64,000 nucleotides of DNA from Fundidesulfovibrio magnetotacticus (GTDB lineage: Bacteria > Desulfobacterota > Desulfovibrionia > Desulfovibrionales > Desulfovibrionaceae), in contig NZ_BLTE01000001.1 in NCBI RefSeq assembly GCF_013019105.1, forward strand, positions 613,648-677,647, given 5' to 3'. Numbering within the stretch: position 1 is the stretch's first letter; every line of letters starts with the position of its first letter. A program made the position numbers and the translations under genes. Below the pieces are notes generated by a model that ran no database searches, was not told the origin of the DNA, and saw only the letters and a program-made list of their open reading frames with translations. Positions 48,118 to 58,099 of the stretch are shown here, piece after piece.

Positions 48118-48140
48118 GACTTGTTTCCGATCGCCTTCCT

Positions 48141-48172
48141 GGCGGCCGGGGGAAACCCCGGCCGCCTTTTTT
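48141..48172 (+). terminator. Rho-independent terminator of the porin gene
   Basis: GGCGGCCGGGG / CCCCGGCCGCC with a GAAA-type loop, followed by six T, 23 bases after the stop. Confidence 0.96.
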
Positions 48173-48223
48173 GTCGCTCCTCTGAGAGCCTCGCCACCGG
48201 AGACGCCCACACCGCCATGGCTG

Positions 48224-48235
48224 CCCCCCCCCCCC
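48224..48235 (+). repeat. C12 homopolymer tract
   Basis: Twelve consecutive C residues lie 45 bases before the lipoprotein ATG (48281) and just inside an alternative reading frame that begins at ATG 48217. It is the longest mononucleotide run I noticed in the window, and such tracts are prone to slippage. Confidence 0.9.
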
Positions 48236-48280
48236 GGCCACCCGCTTGCCAGCCCGGATGTTTCAGGATATCCGTCCGAC

Positions 48281-48844
48281 ATGATGGCGTTCCTTCCCAG
48301 CGTCCCCCCGCGTGGCAGGTCCCCGTTTCCGGCTGCAACGCTCCTGGCTTGCGCGGCCCTGCTGGCCCTGGCGCTGGCGGGCTGCACCTCCAAGCTCACG
48401 GCCGCGCATCTCGTGGTGAAACCCTGGGAGGATGGCGGGTCCCTGAAGATCTACGCCAAGTTCATGCACTTCGACCTGCTCACGCAACCCCACGAGGGGC
48501 AGTTCGAGGTCAAGGGCACGGCCTGGCCCATCAAGGAGAACCTCCCGCTTTGGGCCGACACCGTGGAGGACCTCACCCTGGCCGCCTACCTCTGCGACGA
48601 AAAAGGCAACGTGCTCGTCAAGGCCCAGAAAACCTACCCCACCCAGGCCATCACGCCCTCCGGCTTCGCCTTCGACCTGCTCATGAAGCACCCCAAGGAC
48701 CCCTCCGGCGGATACTTCGTGGCCGTCGGCTACAGCGGCATGTTCACCGCCTCAAAGCCCCCCGCCGCCGTGAGCCCCGGCAGCGGCAGCATCGCCGGGA
48801 ACTACGTCTTCTTCGCAAGCGAGAAGGCCGCGCTCTCCAAATAG
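48281..48844 (+). CDS. Predicted lipoprotein of unknown function
   Basis: A 187-residue lipoprotein. The N terminus PFPAATLLACAALLALALAGC ends in a good lipobox (LALAGC, Cys near residue 35) after a charged, rather long n-region. The mature part looks like a beta-rich domain: LKIYAKFMHFDLL, FEVKGTAWPI, and AAYLCDEKGNVLVKAQKTY. No family is recognised. Two adjacent ATG codons can serve as start. The preceding C12 tract could allow a 21-residue N-terminal extension if one C is lost. Confidence 0.75.
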   Translation: MMAFLPSVPPRGRSPFPAATLLACAALLALALAGCTSKLTAAHLVVKPWEDGGSLKIYAKFMHFDLLTQPHEGQFEVKGTAWPIKENLPLWADTVEDLTLAAYLCDEKGNVLVKAQKTYPTQAITPSGFAFDLLMKHPKDPSGGYFVAVGYSGMFTASKPPAAVSPGSGSIAGNYVFFASEKAALSK

Positions 48845-49354
48845 CCTCTCCGCTGGCCCGCGCGCCTGCCGTCCAACCTGCCTTGCTCCTCCCGACTCGG
48901 CCCTGCGTTTCGGGGCCGCCCGAACCCGTTCCGGCCACGGCGCGCCTTATCCGGCTTCCTTCGTGCCCCGCCCTCCCGGCACGTCCCGGCGCGCCGCCCC
49001 GCCCCCGACACAGGACCGCCTCCAGCTGTCACGCAATCCACCGCCTGGCGTCACGACGCACAACCCCGCGCATGCTAGCCCTCCCGGAACAGGGAGGACG
49101 CAGGCCTTGGCAGCACAGCCACCATCATCCGCCGACGCAAGCCGCCGCCAAGCCCGGCGCACGCCGCGCCCGTCCGTGCGGACGCGCCGCAGCGCCACCC
49201 GCACCACCCTCTCCAGCCTTCATGCGGCCCGGTCCGCCCGGACGCTCCCCCCCGCCGCCCGGCGCGGCCACTCGCCGGACAACCCCAGAACCACACGCCG
49301 GATCGGCCCCACGGGGCCGATCCGGCGTTTGAGCCTCAATCCAGGAGCCAGGCC
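48845..49354 (+). other. Intergenic region with a strong leader hairpin
   Basis: No gene is recognised in these 510 GC-rich bases. At 49296-49327 there is a perfect 15-bp inverted repeat (CGCCGGATCGGCCCC / GGGGCCGATCCGGCG) with a 2-base centre, followed by TTTG. It lies 28 bases before the ATG of the PHP-glycosyltransferase gene, between any upstream promoter and the ribosome site AGGAGCC, so it may terminate upstream transcripts or attenuate that gene. Confidence 0.65.
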
Positions 49355-51784
49355 ATGAAAATCGACCTCCACGTCCACTCCAAGCACTCCACCCGCCCCT
49401 CCCAGTGGTTCCTCCAGAAGCTCGGCTGTCCCGAAAGCTTCACCGAACCACGCAAGCTCTACGAGATCGCCAAAAGCAGGGGCATGGACCTGGTGACCAT
49501 CACCGACCACAACACCATCGCCGGAGCCCTGGAGATCGCCCATCTGCCGGGGACCTTCGTGAGCGAGGAGGTCACCACCTATTTCCCCGAGGACGGCTGC
49601 AAGGCCCACGTGCTGGTCCTGGACATCGACGAGGCCATCCACCAGGACATCCAGAAAGTCCGAGAGAACATCCACGATCTCGTGGCCTACCTGCGCGGGG
49701 AGGGCATCGTCCACGTGCTGGCCCACCCGCTCTTCGGGGTCAACGACAAGCTCACGCCCTGGCACTTCGAGCGCATGCTCCTGCTCTTCGAGACCTTCGA
49801 GCTCAACGGCACCCGCGACGCCTACCAGAACGACACCCTCCGAAGCCTCCTCACCGGGCTGACGCGCAAAGACATGGAGCGCTTGGCGGACCGCCACGGC
49901 CTGGAGCCCGTGGGCGCGACCCCGTGGGTCAAAGGGCTCACCGGCGGCTCCGACGACCACAGCTCCCTGGGCATCGCCTCCATGCACACCCACGTGCCGG
50001 ACGCGAAGGGCCTGCCGGCGTTCCTGGAGTCCGTGGCCCAGGGCCGCGCGCGCCCCGCCGGGCGCACTTCCTCCCCCAAGGCCATGGCCCACAACCTCTA
50101 CGCCATCGCCTACCAGTTCTACAAAGCGCGCTTCGGGCTGGAGCGCACCGTGGACAAGGACGTGCTGCTCACCTTCCTGGACCGCTTTCTCTCGGGCGAT
50201 CCGGGCCGCAGGGCGGGCGTGGTCTTCCGGCTCCAGGCCCTCTGGACGGCCGTGAAGCGCTCGCGGCGCGCCCCGGCCTCGGGCTCGCTGCCGGACATGC
50301 TGCGCCACGAGGCCGAGCGCCTGATCCACGAGGACAAGGCCCTCTTCGCCATGGCCAAGTCCGGGACAGCGCCCGGAGCCGCCCCGCGCTCCGGGGAGCA
50401 CGCCGGGGCCAGCCTGGAGGACGAATGGTTCCGCTTCGTCACCCGCGCCTCCGACAAGGTGCTTGCCGGGTTCGGCGACAGGCTGCTGCGCCAGCTCTCC
50501 GGGGCCAACCTCTTCGACGTGTTCAACGGCCTGGGCGCGGCAGGGGCGCTCTACACGGCCCTGGCGCCCTACTTCGTGGCCTACACCGTCTTCACCAAGG
50601 ACCGCGCCCTCTGCCGCCAGGCTCACGCCGCCCTGCGGGGCGGAACGGAAGGCCAGAACGTGAAGGTCGGCCACTTCACCGACACCTTCCACGACGTGAA
50701 CGGCGTGGCCCTCACCCTCAGGATGCAGGTGGACATGGCCCTCAAGCACGGCAAGGAGCTGCGCGTGATCACCTGCTCGCGCCAGGACGGCGCGGACATC
50801 GAGGGCGTGCGCCAGTTCGCGCCCATCGGCAGCTGCGAGTTGGCCGAGTATCCCGGCCAGACCTTCCACTACCCGCCCTTCCTGGAGATGCTCGAATACG
50901 TCCACGAGCAGGGCTTCACCCACCTGCACTCGGCCACGCCCGGCCCCATCGGGCTCGCGGCCCTGGGCATCGCGCGCATCCTCAAGCTGCCGGTCTACGG
51001 CACCTACCACACGGCCTTCCCCCAGTACGCCAAGGCCCTCACGGGAGACGACGCCATGGAGGAACTCATGTGGAAGTACATGCTCTGGTATTACAATCAG
51101 ATGGATAAGGTCTTCGTGCCCAGCAAGGCCACCGGGGACGAGCTGGCCGCAAAGGGCATCGAGCGGCGCAAGATCACCCTGTTCACCAGGGGCGTGGACA
51201 TCGAACGCTTCACCCCGGCCAAGCGCGACGGCATCCTGGAGCGCTGGGGCGTGCGCAAAGGCCCCGCCCTGCTCTACGTGGGCCGCATCTCCCGGGAGAA
51301 GAACCTGCACCTGCTGGCCGAGGCCTTCCTGGAGCTGCGCCGCACCCTGCCCGAGGCCAACCTTGTGGTGGCCGGAGACGGACCCTACGCCCGGGAGATG
51401 AAGCAGGGGCTCGAAGGCAAGGGCGCGGTGTTCACCGGCTACATCCAGGGCGACGACCTGGCCCGCCTCTACGCCTCCTGCGATCTCTTCGTGTTCCCCA
51501 GCGCCACTGACACCTTCGGCAACGTGGTCCTGGAGGCCCAGGCCTCGGGCCTGCCCGTGGTGGTGGGCGCGCAGGGCGGCCCACGGGAGAACGTGGAGGA
51601 CGGCGTCACGGGTGTCGTCGCGCCCCGGGGCGACGCGCAAAGCCTCTGCCGGGCCATGGCCGAACTGCTGCGCGACGAGCCCCGCCGCAAACGCATGAGC
51701 CGCGCCGCCCGCGCCGCCATGGAGGAGCGCTCCTTCGACAAGGCCTTCATGGAAACCTGGGAGCTCTACCGTTGCGCCTGCTGA
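49355..51784 (+). CDS. PHP phosphoesterase-GT4 glycosyltransferase fusion
   Basis: An 809-residue two-enzyme protein. Residues 1-230 form a PHP metal phosphoesterase domain: DLHVHSKHST, TITDHNTIAG, VHVLAHPLFG and GGSDDHSS give the metal ligands. Residues about 230-420 are a helical linker. Residues about 430-805 are a GT-B glycosyltransferase of family 4: GHFTDTFHDVNGVA, HSATPGPIG, FTRGVDIERFTP, LLYVGRISREKN and SATDTFGNVVLEAQASGLPVV (the EX7E region). AGGAGCC precedes the ATG. The product may be a glycolipid or glycan that is also processed by the PHP domain; substrates are unknown. Confidence 0.92.
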   Translation: MKIDLHVHSKHSTRPSQWFLQKLGCPESFTEPRKLYEIAKSRGMDLVTITDHNTIAGALEIAHLPGTFVSEEVTTYFPEDGCKAHVLVLDIDEAIHQDIQKVRENIHDLVAYLRGEGIVHVLAHPLFGVNDKLTPWHFERMLLLFETFELNGTRDAYQNDTLRSLLTGLTRKDMERLADRHGLEPVGATPWVKGLTGGSDDHSSLGIASMHTHVPDAKGLPAFLESVAQGRARPAGRTSSPKAMAHNLYAIAYQFYKARFGLERTVDKDVLLTFLDRFLSGDPGRRAGVVFRLQALWTAVKRSRRAPASGSLPDMLRHEAERLIHEDKALFAMAKSGTAPGAAPRSGEHAGASLEDEWFRFVTRASDKVLAGFGDRLLRQLSGANLFDVFNGLGAAGALYTALAPYFVAYTVFTKDRALCRQAHAALRGGTEGQNVKVGHFTDTFHDVNGVALTLRMQVDMALKHGKELRVITCSRQDGADIEGVRQFAPIGSCELAEYPGQTFHYPPFLEMLEYVHEQGFTHLHSATPGPIGLAALGIARILKLPVYGTYHTAFPQYAKALTGDDAMEELMWKYMLWYYNQMDKVFVPSKATGDELAAKGIERRKITLFTRGVDIERFTPAKRDGILERWGVRKGPALLYVGRISREKNLHLLAEAFLELRRTLPEANLVVAGDGPYAREMKQGLEGKGAVFTGYIQGDDLARLYASCDLFVFPSATDTFGNVVLEAQASGLPVVVGAQGGPRENVEDGVTGVVAPRGDAQSLCRAMAELLRDEPRRKRMSRAARAAMEERSFDKAFMETWELYRCAC

Positions 51785-51971
51785 CCCGCCTGGCACGGCC
51801 CGGCACCAGACGCAGACCCGGGTCGGCGTCCGGGGGAGACGTCCGTTGCGGGATTCCCCGTCCGGCGCGCTCACCTGACGCGCGGCGCTTTACCGGCGCG
51901 CCCGGAAAGTGTAGCGTTCTGGTGGGCGAATGCGTGCCGCGCCCGAGTCCAAGCAGAGAAGCGGGCCAGAC

Positions 51972-53192
51972 ATGCTCAAGGAAATCCCCATCGACCAGCT
52001 CGTCCCGGGCATGTACGTGGAGCGCGCGGGAGAAGGCACCCTGCGGAGCCCTCTCGAATCCGTGCGCGACTGGATGCACGACACCGAGCGCATCCGCGCC
52101 CTGAAGGATTCCGGGGTCCGGACCGTCACGGTGGACACGGAAAAGACCCTCGCCCCGCGCCCCGGGAGCGCGCAGGCCTCCGCCCAGAGCCCCGATCCGG
52201 CCCCCGTCCAGACGCCCGGCCAGCATTCCGGACCGGCTCCCGAAGAGTCCCGGGATTCCGCCCCGCCCCCGGACGCCCCGGCCGGGAAGGTCTACGCCCA
52301 CTGCCTGGGCCATGTGATGGACGTGATGCGCAAGGTGCGCGAGGGCCTGGAGGTGGACTACTCCCAGTCCTTCGCCGCCGTGGACACGCTCCTTTCGGGC
52401 ATGGCGACGGACCCGGCCCAGCTGCTGCTGCTGGCCAAGCTCCACCACCACGACGAATACACGCTGCGCCACAGCCTGAACGTCTCGCTCCTGGCCCTGC
52501 TCTTCGGCCGCCACCTGGGCATGGAGGGCGAGGAACTGCGCCGCCTGGGCTTCGCCGGGCTCTACCACGACCTGGGCAAGTTCAGGATCCCCCTGGACAT
52601 CCTCAACAAGCCCGGACGCCTCTCCGAGAGGGAATTCGACGTGATGCGCCGCCACAGCGTGCTGGGCTACGAGTTGCTGCGCGGCCAGCCGGGCATCACC
52701 ACCGACATCCTCCTGGGCGTGCTGCACCACCACGAGCGCTACGACGGCCAGGGCTACCCCCGCAAGCTTCAGGGCGACGAGAAGGACCCCTTCTCGCGCA
52801 TCCTGACCATCGTGGACATCTACGACGCCCTCACCAGCGACCGCGTCTACAAGAAGGCCTTCACGCCCCACGACTCGGTGAAGTCCATGTTCGCCTGGCG
52901 CAACGAGAGCTTCCACCCGGGACTGTTGGAGAAGTTCGTGGAGTGCTTCGGCGTCTACCCGCCGGGTTCCTTCGTGCGCCTGTCGGATCAGACCTACGCC
53001 GTGGTGGTGGACTCGCGCCCCGAGACCCCGGCGCGCCCCCTGGTGAAAGTAAGCCACTCGCGCAGGCTCGCCCCCCTGCGCCCCGAACTGGTGGACCTGG
53101 CGCGCACCCCCAAGGACGGCCCCGGAGGCCTGGCCATCGAGGCCTGCCTGGACCCCCGGAGCCTGAACCTGGCCATCGACCGCCTCGTCTAG
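51972..53192 (+). CDS. DUF3391-HD-GYP phosphodiesterase
   Basis: A 406-residue protein. The N-terminal DUF3391-type region ([15 protein letters not shown], about 1-65) is followed by a Pro/Ala/Ser-rich linker (about 70-115) and an HD-GYP domain (about 140-330). Catalytic motifs are intact: [34 protein letters not shown] and [11 protein letters not shown]. It should hydrolyse c-di-GMP. The ATG at 51972 was preferred to the GTG/ATG frame from 51930 because the DUF3391 region starts there. It lies 187 bases after the fusion gene and is the second active HD-GYP protein in the window. Confidence 0.93.
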   Translation: MLKEIPIDQLVPGMYVERAGEGTLRSPLESVRDWMHDTERIRALKDSGVRTVTVDTEKTLAPRPGSAQASAQSPDPAPVQTPGQHSGPAPEESRDSAPPPDAPAGKVYAHCLGHVMDVMRKVREGLEVDYSQSFAAVDTLLSGMATDPAQLLLLAKLHHHDEYTLRHSLNVSLLALLFGRHLGMEGEELRRLGFAGLYHDLGKFRIPLDILNKPGRLSEREFDVMRRHSVLGYELLRGQPGITTDILLGVLHHHERYDGQGYPRKLQGDEKDPFSRILTIVDIYDALTSDRVYKKAFTPHDSVKSMFAWRNESFHPGLLEKFVECFGVYPPGSFVRLSDQTYAVVVDSRPETPARPLVKVSHSRRLAPLRPELVDLARTPKDGPGGLAIEACLDPRSLNLAIDRLV

Positions 53193-53264
53193 TGGCGCGG
53201 CCTCGCAAGGCGTCCGTCGCCAGGAAGGCAGCCGGGCCAGCCCTCCCGCGAGGGGCCTTGCCCG

Positions 53265-54029
53265 TCATCCCCCTCCGGGGGCGGCCATGGCGGCATGGAG
53301 GGCCGCGAAACGCTCGGGGCCGATGTGGATGATCCCGGAATAGGGCGTGTCCAGCTCGTAGAGGATGAACACGTTGCCCAGCACGAGGCTCAGCATCATG
53401 GCCGCGAAGAAGAGGTCCGCCGCCGGATGCTCGGCGTCGATGAAGTAGAAGCCTGCCACGGTGAAGAACGCCCCCAGGAGCACCAGGACCCAGATGGGCG
53501 TGTAGAGGTTGCCGCTGGCGGCCAGCATGCGCCGGTGGCGCAGCCTGTTGATGTCCACCATCTTGTCCAGGATGAACAGCCGAAGCTGGGCCGCCTGGGC
53601 GTCGGGCACGGCCATGCCGTGCAGGGCCTGCCAGACCCCGCGATAGATCTCCTCGCCGCCGTCGTCGCGCTCGCCCCGGGCCATGCGCTCCCAGCCCGGC
53701 CCCATCACCCAGCCCACGTGGGCGCGCAGGGCCTCCCGGAAGGGGCCGGAACCCGGCAGCTCGCGCGAGAGCTCGTGCTCCACGCGCAGGAGGTCGGCCT
53801 CCTGGGTGGCGGCCTCCTCCAGGGAATTGTAATCCTGCAGGAGCGTGACCACCGCAAGCCCCAGAAAGAGCGTGTAGAGCGTGGTGAACGAGCCGAAGTT
53901 CGTGGCGATGAGGTTCTTCTGGGCCAGGCTAAGGCGATGCGGCCTGCTGGAACCCAGGCGCTTCACCATGGCCAGCAGCGCCAGCACCGCCGCGCAGACC
54001 AGCAGGGTGTTCTTGAGATCGATGGTCAC
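53265..54029 (-). CDS. DUF4239-like integral membrane protein
   Basis: A 254-residue protein with about four membrane helices: LLVCAAVLALLAMV (about 9-22), TLYTLFLGLAVVTLL (about 50-64), PIWVLVLLGAFFTVAGFYFI (about 177-197) and FFAAMMLSLVLGNVFILYEL (about 206-226). The layout, with a helical soluble loop between helices 2 and 3 and a closing LDTPYSG motif, matches DUF4239 proteins, distant relatives of bestrophin-type channels. It begins at GTG 54029 behind GGGAGG. Function unknown. It is convergent with the HD-GYP gene. Confidence 0.82.
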   Translation of the reverse strand: MTIDLKNTLLVCAAVLALLAMVKRLGSSRPHRLSLAQKNLIATNFGSFTTLYTLFLGLAVVTLLQDYNSLEEAATQEADLLRVEHELSRELPGSGPFREALRAHVGWVMGPGWERMARGERDDGGEEIYRGVWQALHGMAVPDAQAAQLRLFILDKMVDINRLRHRRMLAASGNLYTPIWVLVLLGAFFTVAGFYFIDAEHPAADLFFAAMMLSLVLGNVFILYELDTPYSGIIHIGPERFAALHAAMAAPGGG

Positions 54030-54159
54030 GGCGCGCCTCCCTGGCGCTGGGCGGTCCCGCGCCGTTCTTCCGATGCGGCGATCGCGACTCCCGGCGTCGC
54101 GGCGTCCCTGCCATGGTCGCGGCGCGCGGCCCGGGCGGGCCGCGCGGACAACGCCGGGG

Positions 54160-55608
54160 TTACTGGTCCGGGTCCGGGGCTTCCTCCTCGGTGGCGGGCT
54201 CCTGGGCGTCCTTGCCTCCGGCCGGGGTCACCAGGGTGATGCCGCGCACGCGGCCCAGCATGATGCGCTCGGGCCCCACTTCCGGGTAGTTCTCGCCCAG
54301 GCGCAGCGTGGTGATCACGGCTTTGCCCACCACCTTGCGTCCCTCGGCCCCGTTTTCCAGGGTGCGCATGCCCCACATGTTGTGGAAGGCCGCCGGATGG
54401 CCCTTGTACTGCCCCACATAGAGCAGGATGTGCCCGGGCATCCAGATGAGCGTGCTGAAGGGGATGGCGTTTTTGAGGATCACCTGCTCCTTTTCCTCGC
54501 CGGTCATGCCGTCCAGGGGGATGAAGGTGCCGCGCTTGGCCTGGGCGGCGGAGTTGCGCGGCAGCCAGAGGCCGAAGGGGGCCAGCACGTCGCGGGTGGC
54601 GGCGGAGCAGTCGCGCTTGCCGTCCAGGCCGCCCCAGCCGTAGGCCTGCCCCATCATCTGGTTGGCCGCGCGGGCGATGTTGCGCGGCGTGGCCGCCTGG
54701 GGCATGAGCGCCGCCTCGCCCTGGGTGAGCCACACCGTCGAGACCGCCGCCTGCCCGCCGGGACCCGCCTGGGGGACCATGATCTTCAGGCGCACGCCGT
54801 CGGTCTCCTCCACGGGGAGCACCGCGCCCACGCCGGCCGAAAGCCCGGGCGTCAGGGGGACCTTCTCGGCCGTCACGGTGGCGAAGGCCCGGGTGAGCCA
54901 GCCGTTCATGAAGGCGTCGTCCACGTAGGCCAGGTCGGCGGAGCGCACCCAGCCCGGGGCGATGGCCGACTCCACCAGGGCCCACTGGCCGTCGCGGCTT
55001 ACGTGGTCCACCAGCACGGGCGTGCCCACCCACAGGGCGGACATCTGGAGCATGTCGAAGGGATAGCCCTGGCCCGGACGCCCGGGCGTGCCGTAGCGGG
55101 GGTCCATGGTGGGGATGGCGCGCAGGTTGGTGTTGGCCACGGCGATGGCCGGGCGACGGGCCTTGGCGAAGGAGCGCAGGTTGGCGTTCCAGATGATGCG
55201 GTCGGCCCAGGGGCGCAGGCGGGCCGCGCCGAGTTCGTCGTAGCCGGGCTTGCGCGAGTAGGCCGTGAGGGAGCGCTGGGCCGACTTGAGGGCGTAGGCC
55301 GGGTTGGCGCCGCGCCAGGGTCCGAAGAGGCGCTCAATGTAGATCTCGGCGCGCATCTTGGCCGAGCCGGGGTCCAGGAGCGGGGCGTCGGCCTGGGCCT
55401 TGTCCATGTAGGCCAGGGCGTCCTGGGGCATTTCCTTGAGGTCGTCGATGGCCTTTTCGGTGGTCCAGGAGGGCTTGGGCTTGAAGGTGACGTCCATGCC
55501 GGACGGTTTGGGGCCGCACGCCCCCACCAGCAGGGCCATGGCCAGAACGAAAAGGGCCGGACGCAACGGGCTCGCCGCCTGGCGCGGCGCGCAATACGAT
55601 GGATGCAT
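54160..55608 (-). CDS. SH3-NlpC/P60 cell-wall endopeptidase lipoprotein
   Basis: A 482-residue lipoprotein (lipobox LLVGAC near residue 31). After a helical NlpC/P60-stabilising region (about 45-150) come two bacterial SH3 domains (WANLRS..., WVRSADL...) and a C-terminal NlpC/P60 cysteine peptidase (about 320-450) with catalytic Cys in [11 protein letters not shown] and His in PGHILLYVG. It matches, from memory, the D. vulgaris enzyme solved structurally as a gamma-D-glutamyl-L-diamino acid endopeptidase. It probably trims peptidoglycan stem peptides in the periplasm. GAGG precedes the ATG. Confidence 0.92.
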   Translation of the reverse strand: MHPSYCAPRQAASPLRPALFVLAMALLVGACGPKPSGMDVTFKPKPSWTTEKAIDDLKEMPQDALAYMDKAQADAPLLDPGSAKMRAEIYIERLFGPWRGANPAYALKSAQRSLTAYSRKPGYDELGAARLRPWADRIIWNANLRSFAKARRPAIAVANTNLRAIPTMDPRYGTPGRPGQGYPFDMLQMSALWVGTPVLVDHVSRDGQWALVESAIAPGWVRSADLAYVDDAFMNGWLTRAFATVTAEKVPLTPGLSAGVGAVLPVEETDGVRLKIMVPQAGPGGQAAVSTVWLTQGEAALMPQAATPRNIARAANQMMGQAYGWGGLDGKRDCSAATRDVLAPFGLWLPRNSAAQAKRGTFIPLDGMTGEEKEQVILKNAIPFSTLIWMPGHILLYVGQYKGHPAAFHNMWGMRTLENGAEGRKVVGKAVITTLRLGENYPEVGPERIMLGRVRGITLVTPAGGKDAQEPATEEEAPDPDQ

Positions 55609-55921
55609 GGTCTACCTCGCGGGGAATGTCCCGCAAAGGCAGTGCCCCTCCTTGCCCTCGGGGTCAAGAGCCCGGGGATGTTTTCCTCTGGCGCGGGGCT
55701 CCCCTGGGCCGTGCACGGAACACCGTCATTTCGTGATTCATCTTCCCAACAGCCCGGCATGCTGTTACATTAGGGTTACGATTCATTGTCCGGCCGGCTT
55801 GCCCCCCCGGGTTCCTCCCTGTTGCAATCCTGATTCCGCCCACGCGCAGGGCGCGCCTTCCCCCGGGAGCCGCGCTGCGTCCAGGCGGACAGCGCTGCTC
55901 GACCGAATCCGGAGGTTTCTT
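55609..55921. other. Divergent intergenic region, no clear elements
   Basis: 313 bases between the NlpC/P60 gene and a chemoreceptor gene. A moderately AT-rich patch at about 55730-55785 (two similar GATTCAT segments) is the likely promoter zone, but I cannot identify -35/-10 boxes with confidence. No gene is present. Confidence 0.5.
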
Positions 55922-58003
55922 ATGAAAATGGGCTTGCGCGGCAAGATTCTCGTCCCGACACTCTGCGCAGTGTTCCTCACCATGGGGCTGGCCAGCTACT
56001 TTTCCTACCGCAAGGCCGCAGATCAGCTCTGGAACGAGATGCTGAACGCCTCGTCCAGTTCCGTGGACATCCTGGCCAAGGGCACGGGCATGTGGGTCGA
56101 GGACATCCGGGCGGTACTGCTCATCCAGAGCCGGTCGCCCCAGATCGTCGGTTTCCTCCGGGAGCCCTCCCCCGCCTCGCGGGAGGCCGCCGTGACCGCC
56201 CTCAAGGAGCTCACCGGGTTCGAGGAGTCCGTGCAGGCCGCCAACCTCCTGGACGTCAAGGGCGAGACCGTGCTCAGCAGCGACCCCAAGGCCACTGGCA
56301 ACTTTGCCGACCGCGACTACTTCAAGCTGGCCATGCGGGGCGAGGCTTCGGTCTCGGAGCCGCTGGTCAGCCGCGTCACGGGCAAGCCGGTGTTCATCGT
56401 GGCCGCGCCCGTCAAGGACGGCGGGCGCATCATGGGGGTGGTCTACGCCCGGGTGGATTTGGGCAAGTTCACGGACACCATGGTCTCCCCCATCCGGCTG
56501 GGCCGCACGGGGCACGCCTTCCTGGCCACCCGCCAGGGCCTGGTGTTCGCCCACCCGGACGCCGCGCTCATCATGAAGCGCAACCTGGCCGAGAGCGCAT
56601 GGGGGCGCGGGCTCGTGGGCCTGGACAAGGGCCAGGTCTCCCACGCGGACCAGGGCGAGGAGCAGTCGGTGGCCTTCACCCGCGAAAAGGCCACTGGCTG
56701 GATCGTGGCCGTCACCGTGAACAGGGCCGATTCGGCCGAAGCCTCCAAGGCCGTGCGCGACGCCACCGCAGCGTTCGGAGGGGCGGGCATCGTTTTGGTG
56801 AGCCTGATCATCTTCTTCATCGTGCGCGCCATGGTCCGGGATCTGGCCGCCAACGCGGACTTCGCCCACGCCGTGGCCCAGGGCCAGCTGGACCGATCCC
56901 TGGACGTTCGCCGCGACGACGAACTGGGCGTGCTCTCGGACTCCCTGCGCGTGATGGTGGAGCGCCTGCGCGGCATGATCGCCACCGCCGAGGGCAAGAC
57001 CCGCGAGGCCGAAGAGCAGACCGAGATCGCCCGCAAGGCCGTGCTCCAGGCCGAAGAGGCCCTGGCCCAGGCCGAGCGCGCCAAGGCCGAGGGCATGCTG
57101 GCCGCCGCAGCACGCCTGGAGGACGTGGTGGCCGTGGTCTCATCGGCCTCGGAAGAGCTTACGGCCCAGGTGGAGGAATCCAGCCGGGGCTCGCAGGAGC
57201 AGGCCCGTCGCACCGACGAGACGGCCACGGCCATGGAAGAGATGAACGCCACCGTGCTGGAAGTGGCCCGCAACGCCTCCCAGGCCGCCGAGACCACCGT
57301 GCGCGCCAAGGACATGGCCGAGGAAGGCTCGCACGTGGTGGAAAAGGTGGTGCAGGGCATCAGCCACGTCATGGACCAGGCCCAGGCCCTCAAGACCGAC
57401 ATGAACGCCCTGGGCCGACGCGCCGAGGGCATCAGCCAGGTGATGACCGTGATCAACGACATCGCCGACCAGACCAACCTCCTGGCCTTGAACGCCGCCA
57501 TCGAGGCCGCACGCGCCGGTGACGCCGGGCGCGGCTTCGCCGTGGTGGCCGACGAGGTGCGCAAGCTGGCCGAAAAGACCATGACCGCCACCCGCGAGGT
57601 GGGCGAGGCCATCTCCGGCATCCAGCAGGGCGCGCGCGTGAACGTGAACAACGTGGAGACGGCCGCCAGGCTCATCGAGGAGGCCACCGGGCTGGCCAAC
57701 AGCTCCGGCGAGTCCCTGCGCCAGATCGTGGAGCTTGTGGAGAACGCGGCCGACCAGGTGCGCTCCATCGCCACGGCCGCGGAGCAGCAGAGCGCGGCCA
57801 GCGAGGAGATCAACCGCAGCGTGGAGGACATCAACCGCATCTCCTCGTTGACATCGGAGGCCATGCGCCACGCCTCCTCGGCCGTGGCCGAGCTGTCCTC
57901 CCAGGCCCAGGTGCTGGGCAGCCTGATCCGCGAGTTGCAGTGCGAGGGAGAAAAGGCCACGGACTGCAAGCCGTTGGCGGCAACCCGCGCACTGCCTTCC
58001 TGA
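55922..58003 (+). CDS. Methyl-accepting chemotaxis protein (Cache-HAMP)
   Basis: A 693-residue chemoreceptor without a PAS domain. It has helix 1 at about 8-27, a Cache sensor ([35 protein letters not shown]) about 35-280, helix 2 about 284-303, HAMP about 305-360, a long coiled coil, and a signalling domain with tip [20 protein letters not shown] (about 515-534). GGAGG precedes the ATG at 55922; the frame upstream to 55436 is noise. It is convergent with the next chemoreceptor gene, their stops being less than 100 bases apart. Confidence 0.95.
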   Translation: MKMGLRGKILVPTLCAVFLTMGLASYFSYRKAADQLWNEMLNASSSSVDILAKGTGMWVEDIRAVLLIQSRSPQIVGFLREPSPASREAAVTALKELTGFEESVQAANLLDVKGETVLSSDPKATGNFADRDYFKLAMRGEASVSEPLVSRVTGKPVFIVAAPVKDGGRIMGVVYARVDLGKFTDTMVSPIRLGRTGHAFLATRQGLVFAHPDAALIMKRNLAESAWGRGLVGLDKGQVSHADQGEEQSVAFTREKATGWIVAVTVNRADSAEASKAVRDATAAFGGAGIVLVSLIIFFIVRAMVRDLAANADFAHAVAQGQLDRSLDVRRDDELGVLSDSLRVMVERLRGMIATAEGKTREAEEQTEIARKAVLQAEEALAQAERAKAEGMLAAAARLEDVVAVVSSASEELTAQVEESSRGSQEQARRTDETATAMEEMNATVLEVARNASQAAETTVRAKDMAEEGSHVVEKVVQGISHVMDQAQALKTDMNALGRRAEGISQVMTVINDIADQTNLLALNAAIEAARAGDAGRGFAVVADEVRKLAEKTMTATREVGEAISGIQQGARVNVNNVETAARLIEEATGLANSSGESLRQIVELVENAADQVRSIATAAEQQSAASEEINRSVEDINRISSLTSEAMRHASSAVAELSSQAQVLGSLIRELQCEGEKATDCKPLAATRALPS

Positions 58004-58099
58004 GCCCGGCGCGCCGGACGGCCGCAACCGCGACGCAAACGGCCGACCAGGGGGACACCCTGGCCGGCCGTATCGCTTCGATCCTTGGCGGAGCGTTCG

